Positions 25,538 to 33,909 of a DNA stretch of 64,000 nt are shown in pieces. The translations under genes were made by a program, and so were the position numbers. This DNA is from Streptomyces sp. BHT-5-2 (GTDB lineage: Bacteria; Actinomycetota; Actinomycetes; Streptomycetales; Streptomycetaceae): the NCBI RefSeq assembly GCF_019774615.1, contig NZ_CP081497.1:1426001-1490000 (forward strand), in the 5' to 3' direction. The first letter of the stretch is position 1. The number at the start of each line of letters is the position of its first letter. The notes under the pieces are model-generated. The model was not told the origin of the DNA. It worked only from the letters and a program-made list of their open reading frames with translations, and ran no database searches.

Positions 25538-28183
25538 TCACTGCGGTGGCGGCTGCTGCTGCGTCCAGCCGCCCTGCTCCGGCAACGGCGCGTCCGGAGC
25601 GGGCTGTTGCTGCCAGCCGGCCGGGGGCTGCCCGGTGGGCTGCTGGCCCCAGCCGCCCTGCTGCGGCGGGTAGCCGGCCGGCGGCTGGCCCTGCTGCGGC
25701 GCCTGCTGCGCGTACTGCTGCTGGGCGTACGGGTCCTGCTGTGCGTAGGGATCCTGCTGGGCGTACGGGTCGCCGGCCATCGGCTGCTGGCCCATCTGCC
25801 CCTGTGCGTACATCCCCTGGGCCTGCTGCTGGCGGGCGAAGTCCTCGGCGACCAGGGCGGAGAGGTTGAAGTACGCCTCGCGGGTCTTCGGCCGCATCAT
25901 GTCGAGGTCGACCTCGGCACCGGCGGCGAGGTGCTCGTCGAACGGCACCACGACGACACCGCGGCAACGGGTCTCGAAGTGCGACACGATGTCGTCGATC
26001 TTGATCATCTTGCCGGTCTCGCGGACCCCGGAGATGACCGTGATGCCGCGCTGGACCAGGTCGGCGTAGCCGTGTGCGGAGAGCCAGTCCAGGGTGGTGC
26101 TGGCGCTGCTGGCACCGTCCACGGACGGGGTGGAGATGATGATCAACTGGTCGGCGAGATCGAGGACGCCGCGCATCGCGCTGTAGAGCAGACCCGTACC
26201 CGAGTCGGTGAGGATGACCGGGTACTGCTTGCCGAGGATGTCGATCGCGCGCCGGTAGTCCTCGTCGTTGAACGTCGTGGAGACGGCCGGGTCGACGTCG
26301 TTGGCGAGGATCTCCAGGCCCGAGGGGGCCTGCGAGGTGAACCGGCGGATGTCCATGTAGCTGTGCAGGTGCGGGATGGCCTGCACCAGGTCGCGGATGG
26401 TCGCCCCGGTCTCGCGGCGCACCCGGCGGCCGAGCGTGCCGGCGTCGGGGTTGGCGTCGATCGCCAGGATCTTGTCCTGCCGCTCGGAGGCCAGGGTGGC
26501 GCCCAGCGCGGTGGTCGTCGTGGTCTTGCCGACGCCGCCCTTGAGGCTGATCACCGCGATGCGGTAGCAGGACAGCACCGGCGTGCGGATCAGCTCCAGC
26601 TTGCGCTGGCGCTCCTCCAGCTCCTTCTTGGCGCCCAGCTTGAACTTGGACGGCTGGGCGTTGGCACCCGGCTTGCGCTTCTTGGGCTGGTTGCGCAGCA
26701 GACGGTCGGAGGTCAGCTCGACCGCGGCGCTGTAGCCGAGCGGCGCACCGGGGGTGGCCCGCTGCGGCTGCTGCTGGCCGGGCTGGGAGTACTGGGCGTA
26801 GTTGGCCGCCGCGTTGGGGTCGCCGAACTGCTGGGCGGGGGGCTGCTGGGCTTGCTGCGCCTGCTGGGGGTAACCGTGCTGGGGCTGCTGCTGCGGCACC
26901 TGCTGCTGTGGTGCCTGCTGGGGGTAGCCCTGCTGCGGATAGCCGTAAGCGGGCTGCTGCGGCTGGGCGTTGGGCTGCGGCTGGGCCTGCTGCGGCGGCT
27001 GCTGACCCGGCTGCGGCTGCTGGGGATAGCCGTACGCGGGCTGCGGATAGCCGTAGCCGCCCTGCTGCGGCGCCTGGGCGGCCTGCTGCGGGTAGCCGCC
27101 CTGCTGGGGCTGCTGCGGCTGCTGGGGCTGCGGTGCCTGCTGGGGATACGCCTGCGGCTGCTGCTGGGCGTGCGGTTGGGCCTGCGGCTGCGCCTGTTGC
27201 GGCTGGGGCTGCGCCTGGTGGGGCGTCGCCGGCGGCTGCTGGCCGGGCTGCGGCTGCGCCATCCGCGGATCGGCGGGCTGGAACTCCGGCGGCAGCGGCG
27301 GCAGTCCGCCCTGCGCCGGGGCGCCCTGGCCGGGCACGCCCTGCTGCCCGGCGTCCGCGCCGCCCCACGGCGCGCCCTGCTGGGGAACGCCGTGCGGCGC
27401 CTGCTGCGGCGCCGCCTGCTGCTGCGGCGGCATGCCCTGCGGGGCGACGCCCTGCGGCGGCACACCCTGGGCGGGCGCACCCTGCGGCTGGGGCTGCGGC
27501 TGCTGGCCCTGGGCGGGCTGCGCGACGGGCTGTACGACAGGCTGGGCGGCCGCTGCGGCGGCTGCCGCGCCCGCGGTGGCGGCGTCCGGCCCGGGAGCCG
27601 GCGCGGGCTGTCCCTCGGGCGCCTGGGCGCCCTCGGCGGGGGCTACGGGCGCGGGCTCCGGCTGCGGGGCCGCGGCGGACTGCGGTTCGGGCGCGGCGGC
27701 GGGCGGCGCGTCGTCCTCGTCGTCGTCCCAGAGGGAGGCCGAGGGGTCCGGCCCGGTGCCCGCGCGGACGTTGCCGCCGTCCTCGGGGCCGGCGGCCGGG
27801 GCGGCGTCACCGGAGGCGGTGGGGGCGGTGGGGGCGGTGGGAGCCGACGGGCCGTCGGCCGCGGGGGCCGGCGCGTCGCCGCTCGCGTCCTGCGGGCGCA
27901 GCGTCGGGAAACCGGGAGGCGCGGTCGGACCGGGCGCACCCTGCTGCGGAACGGGGGCCGGGGCACCCTGCGCGGGCAGCGGCTGACCGGTCGGCGGCGG
28001 ACCCGCGGTCGGGTCGCCGGCGGGCGGCGTGGCGATGGGGACACCGGCGCCGCCACTGGTGTCATTGCTGCTGTACCAGGCGGGAGCCGCAAAATCGATC
28101 TTGAACTCACCGGTCAGGTCGAACTCCGACTGGTCGTCGTCAGGTTCGTTCCCGTCCGGGCGGAAAGCCTCCTGGTCTTTCAC
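25538..28183 (-). CDS. T7SS-associated ParA/MinD-type ATPase with Pro/Gln-rich arms (EspI-like)
   Basis: 881 aa. Residues about 1-500 are disordered and Pro/Gln/Ala-rich with many QPQ and YPQQ repeats. The ATPase domain occupies about 535-800: deviant Walker A LKGGVGKTTTTTALG (about 545-558), LAIDANPDAGTLG, and VILTDSGTGLLYSAMRG. A Gln/Pro-rich tail (QQDPYAQQDPYAQQ repeats) follows. The layout matches mycobacterial EspI, reported to modulate ESX-1 activity. GTG 28183 is preceded by ccaggaggcaca, a strong ribosome binding site. Same strand as EccE, 309 bp downstream of the gene before it. Confidence 0.82.
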   Translation of the reverse strand: MKDQEAFRPDGNEPDDDQSEFDLTGEFKIDFAAPAWYSSNDTSGGAGVPIATPPAGDPTAGPPPTGQPLPAQGAPAPVPQQGAPGPTAPPGFPTLRPQDASGDAPAPAADGPSAPTAPTAPTASGDAAPAAGPEDGGNVRAGTGPDPSASLWDDDEDDAPPAAAPEPQSAAAPQPEPAPVAPAEGAQAPEGQPAPAPGPDAATAGAAAAAAAAQPVVQPVAQPAQGQQPQPQPQGAPAQGVPPQGVAPQGMPPQQQAAPQQAPHGVPQQGAPWGGADAGQQGVPGQGAPAQGGLPPLPPEFQPADPRMAQPQPGQQPPATPHQAQPQPQQAQPQAQPHAQQQPQAYPQQAPQPQQPQQPQQGGYPQQAAQAPQQGGYGYPQPAYGYPQQPQPGQQPPQQAQPQPNAQPQQPAYGYPQQGYPQQAPQQQVPQQQPQHGYPQQAQQAQQPPAQQFGDPNAAANYAQYSQPGQQQPQRATPGAPLGYSAAVELTSDRLLRNQPKKRKPGANAQPSKFKLGAKKELEERQRKLELIRTPVLSCYRIAVISLKGGVGKTTTTTALGATLASERQDKILAIDANPDAGTLGRRVRRETGATIRDLVQAIPHLHSYMDIRRFTSQAPSGLEILANDVDPAVSTTFNDEDYRRAIDILGKQYPVILTDSGTGLLYSAMRGVLDLADQLIIISTPSVDGASSASTTLDWLSAHGYADLVQRGITVISGVRETGKMIKIDDIVSHFETRCRGVVVVPFDEHLAAGAEVDLDMMRPKTREAYFNLSALVAEDFARQQQAQGMYAQGQMGQQPMAGDPYAQQDPYAQQDPYAQQQYAQQAPQQGQPPAGYPPQQGGWGQQPTGQPPAGWQQQPAPDAPLPEQGGWTQQQPPPQ

Positions 28184-28492
28184 TGTGCCTCCTGGTCTAC
28201 TGCAACGCACCTGAACGGCAGGACCGGATACAGGCGGATCGATCGGATGTCACGGAAGTCGGAGCACGCCATCCGGGGTTGCGCCACCACTGCGGTAAGT
28301 CTCCATCCCCGTATCGACTGCCGTCGTGCACTGTCGTGCCGTGCTCCTGCGGCTCTCCCTACAGCCTAATCAACAGTCGGCTCATAACGGCAGTCGATGC
28401 CATGTGGTCTTCGGCCCCGGCGGGCACGGCTACGGGCGCACCCCGTGGATGCGCCCGTGGTCCGTGCCCCGGCAAGTGGCCGGCGGGAGTGG
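28184..28492. other. 309-bp non-coding interval in the T7SS locus
   Basis: No credible gene. It should hold the promoter of the EspI-like gene (minus strand). Reading the minus strand, a TTGATTAGGCTGTAGGGA stretch (around 28360-28375) contains a TAGGCT hexamer resembling an actinobacterial -10, but no matching -35 is clear. Confidence 0.4.
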
Positions 28493-29335
28493 TCAGTCCA
28501 TACGGCGCGGGCCGCCCAGCAGGTTGGTCTCCGCGTCGGTCGGCTGGGTCATCACGAACTGGTGGCCGCCGTCCCGCCGGCACCACAGCATGGCGTTGTC
28601 GCTCAGCGTCGGCAGCACCGCGCCGACGTTCTCCGGCAGCCGCATGATCCGCGTCACAACCTCCGCCTCCTCGGGCGAGAGTCGCTGCAGACCGACCAGG
28701 TCCGCCCGGCCGAGCATCTGCGGCGAGCGCGGGCCGAGGAACGGCAGCACCGTCAGCACGGTCTGCCAGGGGCTCGGCGCGAGCTGGTTGCGCGGGGGGC
28801 GCGCGCCCATGTCGCGGACGACCAGAACAGGGCTGGAAACCGACGGTCCCTGCGGCGCGATCTGGCGCACGTCGAAGACCGAGACGCACTGCTGACCGCC
28901 GCCGGCGGCCTGCGCCATCTGACCCCAGGCCGGCGGCCGGGCGGTCTCCACCGCGACCCGGGCACCGGTGGCGACCGTGCGCAGCGCCAGGACCTGCGCC
29001 ATCCACATGCTGCCGACCAGCGCGATCTCCATCGGCGCGGGGCGCAGCAGGCTGAGCACGGCGGGCTGGTTCTGCGGGTCTATGCCGACGATGACACCGT
29101 CGTCGCCGACCGGCAGGGTGAGCTCGGCGAGCGACTCGGCCGTCAGGACGTGCGGGTTGCGCCGCGGGCCGCGCAGCCCGAAACCGGGCCGTGCCTTCGG
29201 CCCCGTCGGCCCGGACTGCTCCTCGTCCGGGCGCGGCTGGTGCGAGACCCGGCCGCCGGCGACGCCGTTGTTCGTCGGGGTGCGCCAGCCGTCGCTGCTG
29301 ACGGTGACACGGGGCTGATACGTGGGAGTGCCCAT
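28493..29335 (-). CDS. T7SS-locus hypothetical protein
   Basis: 280 aa, no signal peptide. After a disordered first 55 residues, a globular part includes LTLPVGDDGVIVGIDPQNQP and MEIALVGSMWMAQVLALRTV, then VFDVRQIAP and SPVLVVRDMGARPPR; the nucleotide-binding-like feel of this region is not backed by a clear Walker motif. The start overlaps the eccE stop (ATGA), so it is co-translated with EccE and is probably a dedicated partner of the secretion machine. This gene sits next to eccE in Streptomyces T7SS loci; role unknown. Confidence 0.7.
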   Translation of the reverse strand: MGTPTYQPRVTVSSDGWRTPTNNGVAGGRVSHQPRPDEEQSGPTGPKARPGFGLRGPRRNPHVLTAESLAELTLPVGDDGVIVGIDPQNQPAVLSLLRPAPMEIALVGSMWMAQVLALRTVATGARVAVETARPPAWGQMAQAAGGGQQCVSVFDVRQIAPQGPSVSSPVLVVRDMGARPPRNQLAPSPWQTVLTVLPFLGPRSPQMLGRADLVGLQRLSPEEAEVVTRIMRLPENVGAVLPTLSDNAMLWCRRDGGHQFVMTQPTDAETNLLGGPRRMD

Positions 29336-30708
29336 CAGCGGGTACCTCCGAGGGGAAGCGTGGCCAGCAGGCCGGGCAGCTGCTCGCGGTCGAGCCGGAC
29401 CAGCCCGACCTTCGCGGAGCCGGAGCGGCGCTCCAACTCGTCCTGCGCGGCGGTGAGTTCGTTGTCGCTACGGGTCGACAGGCGGACGTAGCCGGAGATG
29501 GCCGGCAGCCGTCCGCTGCCGTGCGTCGCGGTCAGCGCGAAGGTGCTGGCCATCGCCCGGGTGTTGGTCAGCAGCTGGGTGACGGCGGCCAACGGGGCGC
29601 CGCCGCGGCCGAGTTGGGGCCACCGGCCGATCCAGTAGGTGGTGTGCCAGCGGTCGTCGCAGCGCATCGCGCGGGTGGTCTCCTGGGTGCGGCGGGCACC
29701 CCGGCCGTCCCGGCCCATCGCGCCGTTCGCGGCCCGCGGGCTGACGCACACCGCGGTGCCGACCGCGGCCACCACCTCGCGCTCGTCGAGCACCTTGGCA
29801 CGCACGCCGAGCGCGGTGAGGCGGCTGACGAGCTGGTCGGCGGCGCGCAGCAGGGAGCGCTGGGCGCCGCCCATGCCGCCGCCGCGGGCCTCGATGGCCT
29901 CCGCGCACAGCTCCGGGTCGAGCTTCAGCGCGATCCAGGTCAGCTGGATCGCCGGGGTCTGCGACTGGGCCTGGAGCGGCGCGTAGGAGCGGGCCGCGAC
30001 GGCCTGTTCGGGCAGGTGCGGCGCCGGGGCGGGCTGGGTGTACTGGACGAACTGCACCGACTCCAGGTGGATGTCCTCGACGTCCAGCGCGGTGTGCAGC
30101 ATCTCCAGCGGGACCATGTGGCGGCCGCGCGCCGGCCGCAGCGGCTCGTCCCGGGCGTCCACCTGGACGATCGCGGTCAGGAACGTGCCGTCGCCGACGA
30201 AGCCGACGGTGCGCTGCTCGTTGTCGGTGTACTCGTGGGTGCGCAGCGCCGGGTCGCACTCCACCACGGGGGCGAAGGCCGGGTCCACGCCCTGGGTGGC
30301 GGAAAGGCTCTCGCCCGCGGCCTTGTTGCGGCGGTTCATCGCGCGCACGGTGGTGATCCACTCGGGCAGCGGGATCCTCCGGCGCCGGCCGAGGGCGAAG
30401 ACGACCAGGACGACCGCCACCACCGCGGCCACGCTCAGCGCCACCGGGTTCCGCGCCGACAGGCCCACCAGCACGAGAGCCGCGGCGATTTCGATGAGCG
30501 CCAGTTGCTGGACGCGGACGCCGCCGATGGTGCCCGCCTGCTGGCGGAGCCGGGGCGACACCGGCCCGGCCGCGGTTCGGCCGCCATTTCCTCTATTGCC
30601 GGGAGCTGTACCGTTTTGGCCCCCGTTTCCCGCGTTCTGCGGTGCAGCGGAAGGCTGTTGCTGCTGTTGCCGCCCGTTGCGGCGTCGAGCCCTGGTGGCG
30701 CTGGACAT
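29335..30708 (-). CDS. eccE: Type VII secretion membrane protein EccE
   Basis: 457 aa. After a basic, Gln/Gly/Asn-rich N-terminus (about 1-65), two adjacent transmembrane segments appear (ALIEIAAALVLVGLSA and VALSVAAVVAVVLVVFALG, about 75-120), followed by RRRRIPLPEWI and a large cytoplasmic domain typical of EccE. EccE is a peripheral part of the ESX membrane complex with EccB, C and D. ATG 30708 is used; the frame continues upstream without protein-like sequence. Coupled to the next gene by ATGA. Divergent from eccB, 185 bp apart. Confidence 0.88.
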   Translation of the reverse strand: MSSATRARRRNGRQQQQQPSAAPQNAGNGGQNGTAPGNRGNGGRTAAGPVSPRLRQQAGTIGGVRVQQLALIEIAAALVLVGLSARNPVALSVAAVVAVVLVVFALGRRRRIPLPEWITTVRAMNRRNKAAGESLSATQGVDPAFAPVVECDPALRTHEYTDNEQRTVGFVGDGTFLTAIVQVDARDEPLRPARGRHMVPLEMLHTALDVEDIHLESVQFVQYTQPAPAPHLPEQAVAARSYAPLQAQSQTPAIQLTWIALKLDPELCAEAIEARGGGMGGAQRSLLRAADQLVSRLTALGVRAKVLDEREVVAAVGTAVCVSPRAANGAMGRDGRGARRTQETTRAMRCDDRWHTTYWIGRWPQLGRGGAPLAAVTQLLTNTRAMASTFALTATHGSGRLPAISGYVRLSTRSDNELTAAQDELERRSGSAKVGLVRLDREQLPGLLATLPLGGTR

Positions 30709-30893
30709 CCCCCGGCCTGCTCCTCTACTGGTGGTGGTGTCTCTAGGCGAATCGGCCGCCGTTGAGACTGGTGCGTTGGAAGGTGGCACCCGTACGGTAC
30801 GGCTCGATCGATACACGGCATAGTAGAGGGCGCTACGGCGTGAGTGCCGGGGGCGGTCGATGTGGATCCGACAGGCGGGGAGAGAAAGCAACA

Positions 30894-32561
30894 ATGGCAT
30901 CACGTCGGGACGAGCTGAGTGCGTATTCTTTTGCTCGAAAGCGCACGAATGCGGCATTTCTGAAGCCGCTGCCGAACGGCTCGATCGAAAGCGCGCCCAA
31001 GCCGCTGAAAGCGGTGGTGCCCAGCGTGGTGATGGGGGTGCTGGTCACTGTGGTGTTCGGAGCCGTGGGTGTTTTCCTGCCGGCCGCCCCACAGGGATGG
31101 GACACCCCCGGGGTAAATGTCCTCGTCGGGGACCAATCCACCACGCGCTACGTCGTCCTGCCAAGTAAGGACGCAAGCGGGCAAAAGCAGAAGCTGCTGT
31201 ACCCCGTCCTGAATCTGGCCTCGGCCAAACTCCTTCTCGACCCCAAGAAGTTCCAGGTGGTCAAGGTCAAGGAATCCGAGCTGGACGGGAAGCTGGCCCA
31301 CGGCCCGGCCATCGGGATTCCGTACGCCCCGGACCGGCTGCCCACCGCGTCCACGGTCGACAAGCCGAAGACCTGGGCGGTGTGCGACCGCCCCGGCAGC
31401 GGCGAGAACAGCAAGACCCAGCAGGCCGTCTTCGTCCTCGACGGCAAGGACAAGAACGACATCGGCAACACCAAGAAGGGCAAGCTCGACCTCCACCAGG
31501 CCCTCTACGTCCAGGACCCGGACGGGGTGCAGTGGCTGGTGGACAGCAACGGGTACGCCTTCCAGATGATCGCCGACCTGAATCAGGGCGTGCGCGAGGC
31601 CCAGGTCGGCATGAAGCACACCGACGTCGAGGCCGACCGCTCCCTGCGGCGGATCATCTTCGGCCAGGCGGAACCGCAGCAGGTGTCCGCCGAGTTCATG
31701 AACACACTGATCAAGAGCCCGTGGCCGATCGGCATGCCGCACGTGGACGCCGCGGGCAGGCCGGCCCCCTTCCCCGAGCTCCCGGCCGCGGCGCAGAAGG
31801 TCGGTACGATCCTCCAGGACGGCGACGGCAACAAGTACGTGGTCCTCCTCACCGGCGTCGCGAAGGTCAGCAACTTCGTGGCCAAACTCCTGGAGCAGGG
31901 CGACAACGCCGAGGTGGTGAACGGCAAGAACAGCGGCAAGGCGCTGACGCCGATCAACATCTCCACCGGCAACATCCGCCACCCCGTGCTGGACAGCACC
32001 AACCACCCGTACACCTTCTACGGCAAGGTCGCGGGCACGGATCTGGACAACCCGTGGCCCAAGGAGGTCGTCTCCGCGGCCAACGACTTCTCGCACGGCT
32101 CCCAGACCAGCGGCCTGGGCGCGGCCACCCAGGGCGGCGTCTCGTGCAGCGTCTACAAGGGCACCACCACCAAGTTCCCGGGCGTCGACAAGCTCGGTTA
32201 CCCCAACGGCCTCCCGGACATGGGCACTTGGGTCGGCAAGGACTACCCGGCCAAGATCGCTCCGGGCGCCACCACCTACGTCACCCCCGGCAGCGGTCTG
32301 CTGTACCAGCAGGTCGCCAACCCGAAGGCGAACTCCGGAAGCCTCTTCCTGGTCACCGACACCGGCCTGCGCTACTCGGTCCCGCGGAACAACGACTCCG
32401 CCGACAAGGCCGGCAACGACAAGCAGGAGCAGGACCAGGCGCAGGTCCACCTCGGCTACGGTGACGCCCGCCCGCCGCTCATGCTGGAGGCGTGGTCCAA
32501 GCTGCTCTCCGCGGGGCCGGCCCTGGACGTCCAGAGCGCACGTAAGCCGCAGGCGTCCTGA
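30894..32561 (+). CDS. eccB: Type VII secretion protein EccB
   Basis: 555 aa. MASRRDELSAYSFARKRTNA is a typical EccB start; one transmembrane helix at about 40-63 (VVMGVLVTVVFGAVGVFLPA) is followed by a large extracytoplasmic domain. Two conserved cysteines (WAVCDRPG and GGVSCSVYKG) suit the family disulfide. EccB is the outward-facing component of the ESX membrane complex. ATG 30894 has ggggagagaaag upstream. Ahead of the esx pair and divergent from eccE. Confidence 0.94.
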   Translation: MASRRDELSAYSFARKRTNAAFLKPLPNGSIESAPKPLKAVVPSVVMGVLVTVVFGAVGVFLPAAPQGWDTPGVNVLVGDQSTTRYVVLPSKDASGQKQKLLYPVLNLASAKLLLDPKKFQVVKVKESELDGKLAHGPAIGIPYAPDRLPTASTVDKPKTWAVCDRPGSGENSKTQQAVFVLDGKDKNDIGNTKKGKLDLHQALYVQDPDGVQWLVDSNGYAFQMIADLNQGVREAQVGMKHTDVEADRSLRRIIFGQAEPQQVSAEFMNTLIKSPWPIGMPHVDAAGRPAPFPELPAAAQKVGTILQDGDGNKYVVLLTGVAKVSNFVAKLLEQGDNAEVVNGKNSGKALTPINISTGNIRHPVLDSTNHPYTFYGKVAGTDLDNPWPKEVVSAANDFSHGSQTSGLGAATQGGVSCSVYKGTTTKFPGVDKLGYPNGLPDMGTWVGKDYPAKIAPGATTYVTPGSGLLYQQVANPKANSGSLFLVTDTGLRYSVPRNNDSADKAGNDKQEQDQAQVHLGYGDARPPLMLEAWSKLLSAGPALDVQSARKPQAS

Positions 32562-32754
32562 CCCGGCGGCGGGACGTTCCGCACGGCACTTCCCGCACGG
32601 TTCCCGCAGGGCACCTTCCGCACGGTGTGAGGCGGCGCCGACCCCGCTCCGGGGCCGGCGCCGCCGCACCGCGCCGACCCACCCGCCGCGCCCGATACCA
32701 CACCATCTGCCGGATTCCGGCGAACCTCGTTCTCCCGCCGCCCAGTTGACATTG

Positions 32755-32771
32755 TTGTGATCCCGTCACAA
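32755..32771. promoter_or_regulatory. TTGTGA-N5-TCACAA operator candidate
   Basis: Perfect 6-base inverted repeat with a 5-base spacer (TTGTGATCCCGTCACAA), overlapping the region just after a TTGACA hexamer and 135 bp ahead of the first esx ATG. The half-sites resemble the TGTGA/TCACA arms of CRP/FNR-family sites, but the spacer is one base short of the usual six, so the binding protein is uncertain. Confidence 0.45.
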
Positions 32772-32787
32772 GACCCCTCCCCCCTGT

Positions 32788-32817
32788 TGGGAACACCCGT
32801 GTGGAGTGGGTAATGTG
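32788..32817 (+). promoter_or_regulatory. Candidate promoter for the esx pair
   Basis: TTGGGA (32788-32793), an 18-base spacer and TAATGT (32812-32817), ending 88 bp before the WXG100 start. A plausible HrdB-type promoter judged only by eye. Confidence 0.35.
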
Positions 32818-32905
32818 GCAGGAGGCGTCAGCAGGAGATGCCATCCGCGCAAGCCCTCGCCGGCGCCGCGCGGCCGTCGTACGAGTCTCATGGGGGACCT
32901 TGACC

Positions 32906-33226
32906 ATGGCTGGTCAGTTCACAACCACGCACGAGGAGATGGTGGCGTTCAGCCACAACATCGACTCGGTCAACCAGGCGATCCGCGGTGAGATCCAGCG
33001 TCTCCAGACGGTCGTCGACAACATCACCTCCGGGTGGAAGGGCCAGGCGGCCTCCTCGTACCACCAGCTGCAGTCGCAGGTGAACGAGGACGCCAACCGG
33101 ATCAACCAGCTCCTGAGCGAGATCAAGGAAGCGATCGACCAGACCACTGGCAACTACACTGCCTCCGAAGAGGAGCAGGCCAGCTCGATCTCGCACGTCA
33201 CCGCCCAGGCTTCGCCGTTCGGATGA
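32906..33226 (+). CDS. WXG100 family protein (EsxA/EsxB-like) 1
   Basis: 106-aa helical-hairpin protein. The WXG turn is SGWKGQA (about 42-48) and the C-terminal secretion signal YxxxD/E appears as YTASE. WXG100 proteins leave the cell as dimers through the ESX apparatus. ATG 32906 follows gggggacc. It is paired with the next gene 128 bp downstream, as EsxA/EsxB partners are. Confidence 0.93.
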   Translation: MAGQFTTTHEEMVAFSHNIDSVNQAIRGEIQRLQTVVDNITSGWKGQAASSYHQLQSQVNEDANRINQLLSEIKEAIDQTTGNYTASEEEQASSISHVTAQASPFG

Positions 33227-33354
33227 TGGGGCCGCGCCGCTGATCCGGCGCACTCGCCCACCCGCCGCGGTCCGGCCAGCCGGCTGTTTCCGGTCCCGGC
33301 CCCCACGGCACGTGAATTCAGCCAGACATCATCGACCCCCCTTGAGGAGACATC

Positions 33355-33645
33355 ATGGGCGGCCAGATCCTCGTCAATTTCCAGACGATCAGCCAGGCGA
33401 GCCAGGACGTACGTGGCACCGCCAACAACATCCGTCAGCAGCTGGACGACCTCGAGTCGGGCGTCAAGAAGATCGCCGCGAGCTGGGAAGGTGCCGCGCA
33501 GGAGGGCTACCAGGCCCGCCAGCGCGAGTGGGACCAGCGCGCCGCGCACCTGCAGCAGACGCTTGAGGCCATCGCCAAGGCCCTGGACACCGCGGCTCAG
33601 AACTACCAGAGCACCGAGTCCAAGAACGCCAGCATCTGGCAGTAG
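33355..33645 (+). CDS. WXG100 family protein (EsxA/EsxB-like) 2
   Basis: 96 aa, length typical of EsxA/EsxB. WXG motif ASWEGAA (about 43-45), C-terminal YQSTE as the YxxxE signal. ATG 33355 is preceded by gaggagacatc. Probably the heterodimer partner of the preceding WXG100 protein; the pair ends at a strong hairpin. Confidence 0.93.
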   Translation: MGGQILVNFQTISQASQDVRGTANNIRQQLDDLESGVKKIAASWEGAAQEGYQARQREWDQRAAHLQQTLEAIAKALDTAAQNYQSTESKNASIWQ

Positions 33646-33716
33646 CCGACCTCGCATCATGCGGGTACGGAAGGCATACGGCTGAGCAGCCCCCACGGCT
33701 CGCACAGTGGTGATTG

Positions 33717-33749
33717 AGGGCGAGCGCGCTGCACCAGTGCGCTCGCCCT
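33717..33749 (+). terminator. Terminator after the esx pair
   Basis: AGGGCGAGCGC and GCGCTCGCCCT form an 11-bp stem with an 11-base loop, 72 bp after the esx stop, followed by TTCT. Confidence 0.75.
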
Positions 33750-33850
33750 TCTGCCGTGCGGGTGGGGGTGCGATCACGGGCGACGGTCGGACGCCGGCTC
33801 CCCGCTTCCTCACTCCTTCCTCACCCACCTTCACCAAAACCTCCACCGCC

Positions 33851-33890
33851 GTACCCCGTACCTTGCTGTACTCGCTGTACCGCTCCGTAC
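33851..33890 (+). repeat. Five GTAC motifs spaced about one helical turn
   Basis: GTAC occurs at 33851, 33858, 33868, 33877 and 33887, mostly within CCGTACC or CTGTAC contexts, just 20 bp ahead of the mycosin start. Intervals are 7, 10, 9 and 10 bp. Could be a multi-site operator or simple-sequence expansion. Confidence 0.4.
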
Positions 33891-33909
33891 CTCGTTCCGT
33901 CCCTTCCTC

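Larger units (their letters stand above)
32562..32905. other. 344-bp interval upstream of the esx pair
   Basis: No gene is supported. The first 90 bp hold repeated GCACGGTTCCCGCA-like stretches. Around 32746-32817 are a consensus TTGACA (32746-32751), a CRP-like inverted repeat and a candidate -35/-10 pair (listed separately), consistent with a strong private promoter for the abundant WXG100 proteins. Confidence 0.55.

Noticed and set aside
25505..28369. Plus-strand open frame of about 950 codons opposite the EspI-like gene
   Set aside because: Leu/Gly/Arg-rich shadow of CAG/CTG-type repeats encoding the Pro/Gln arms; the minus frame contains the Walker A ATPase.
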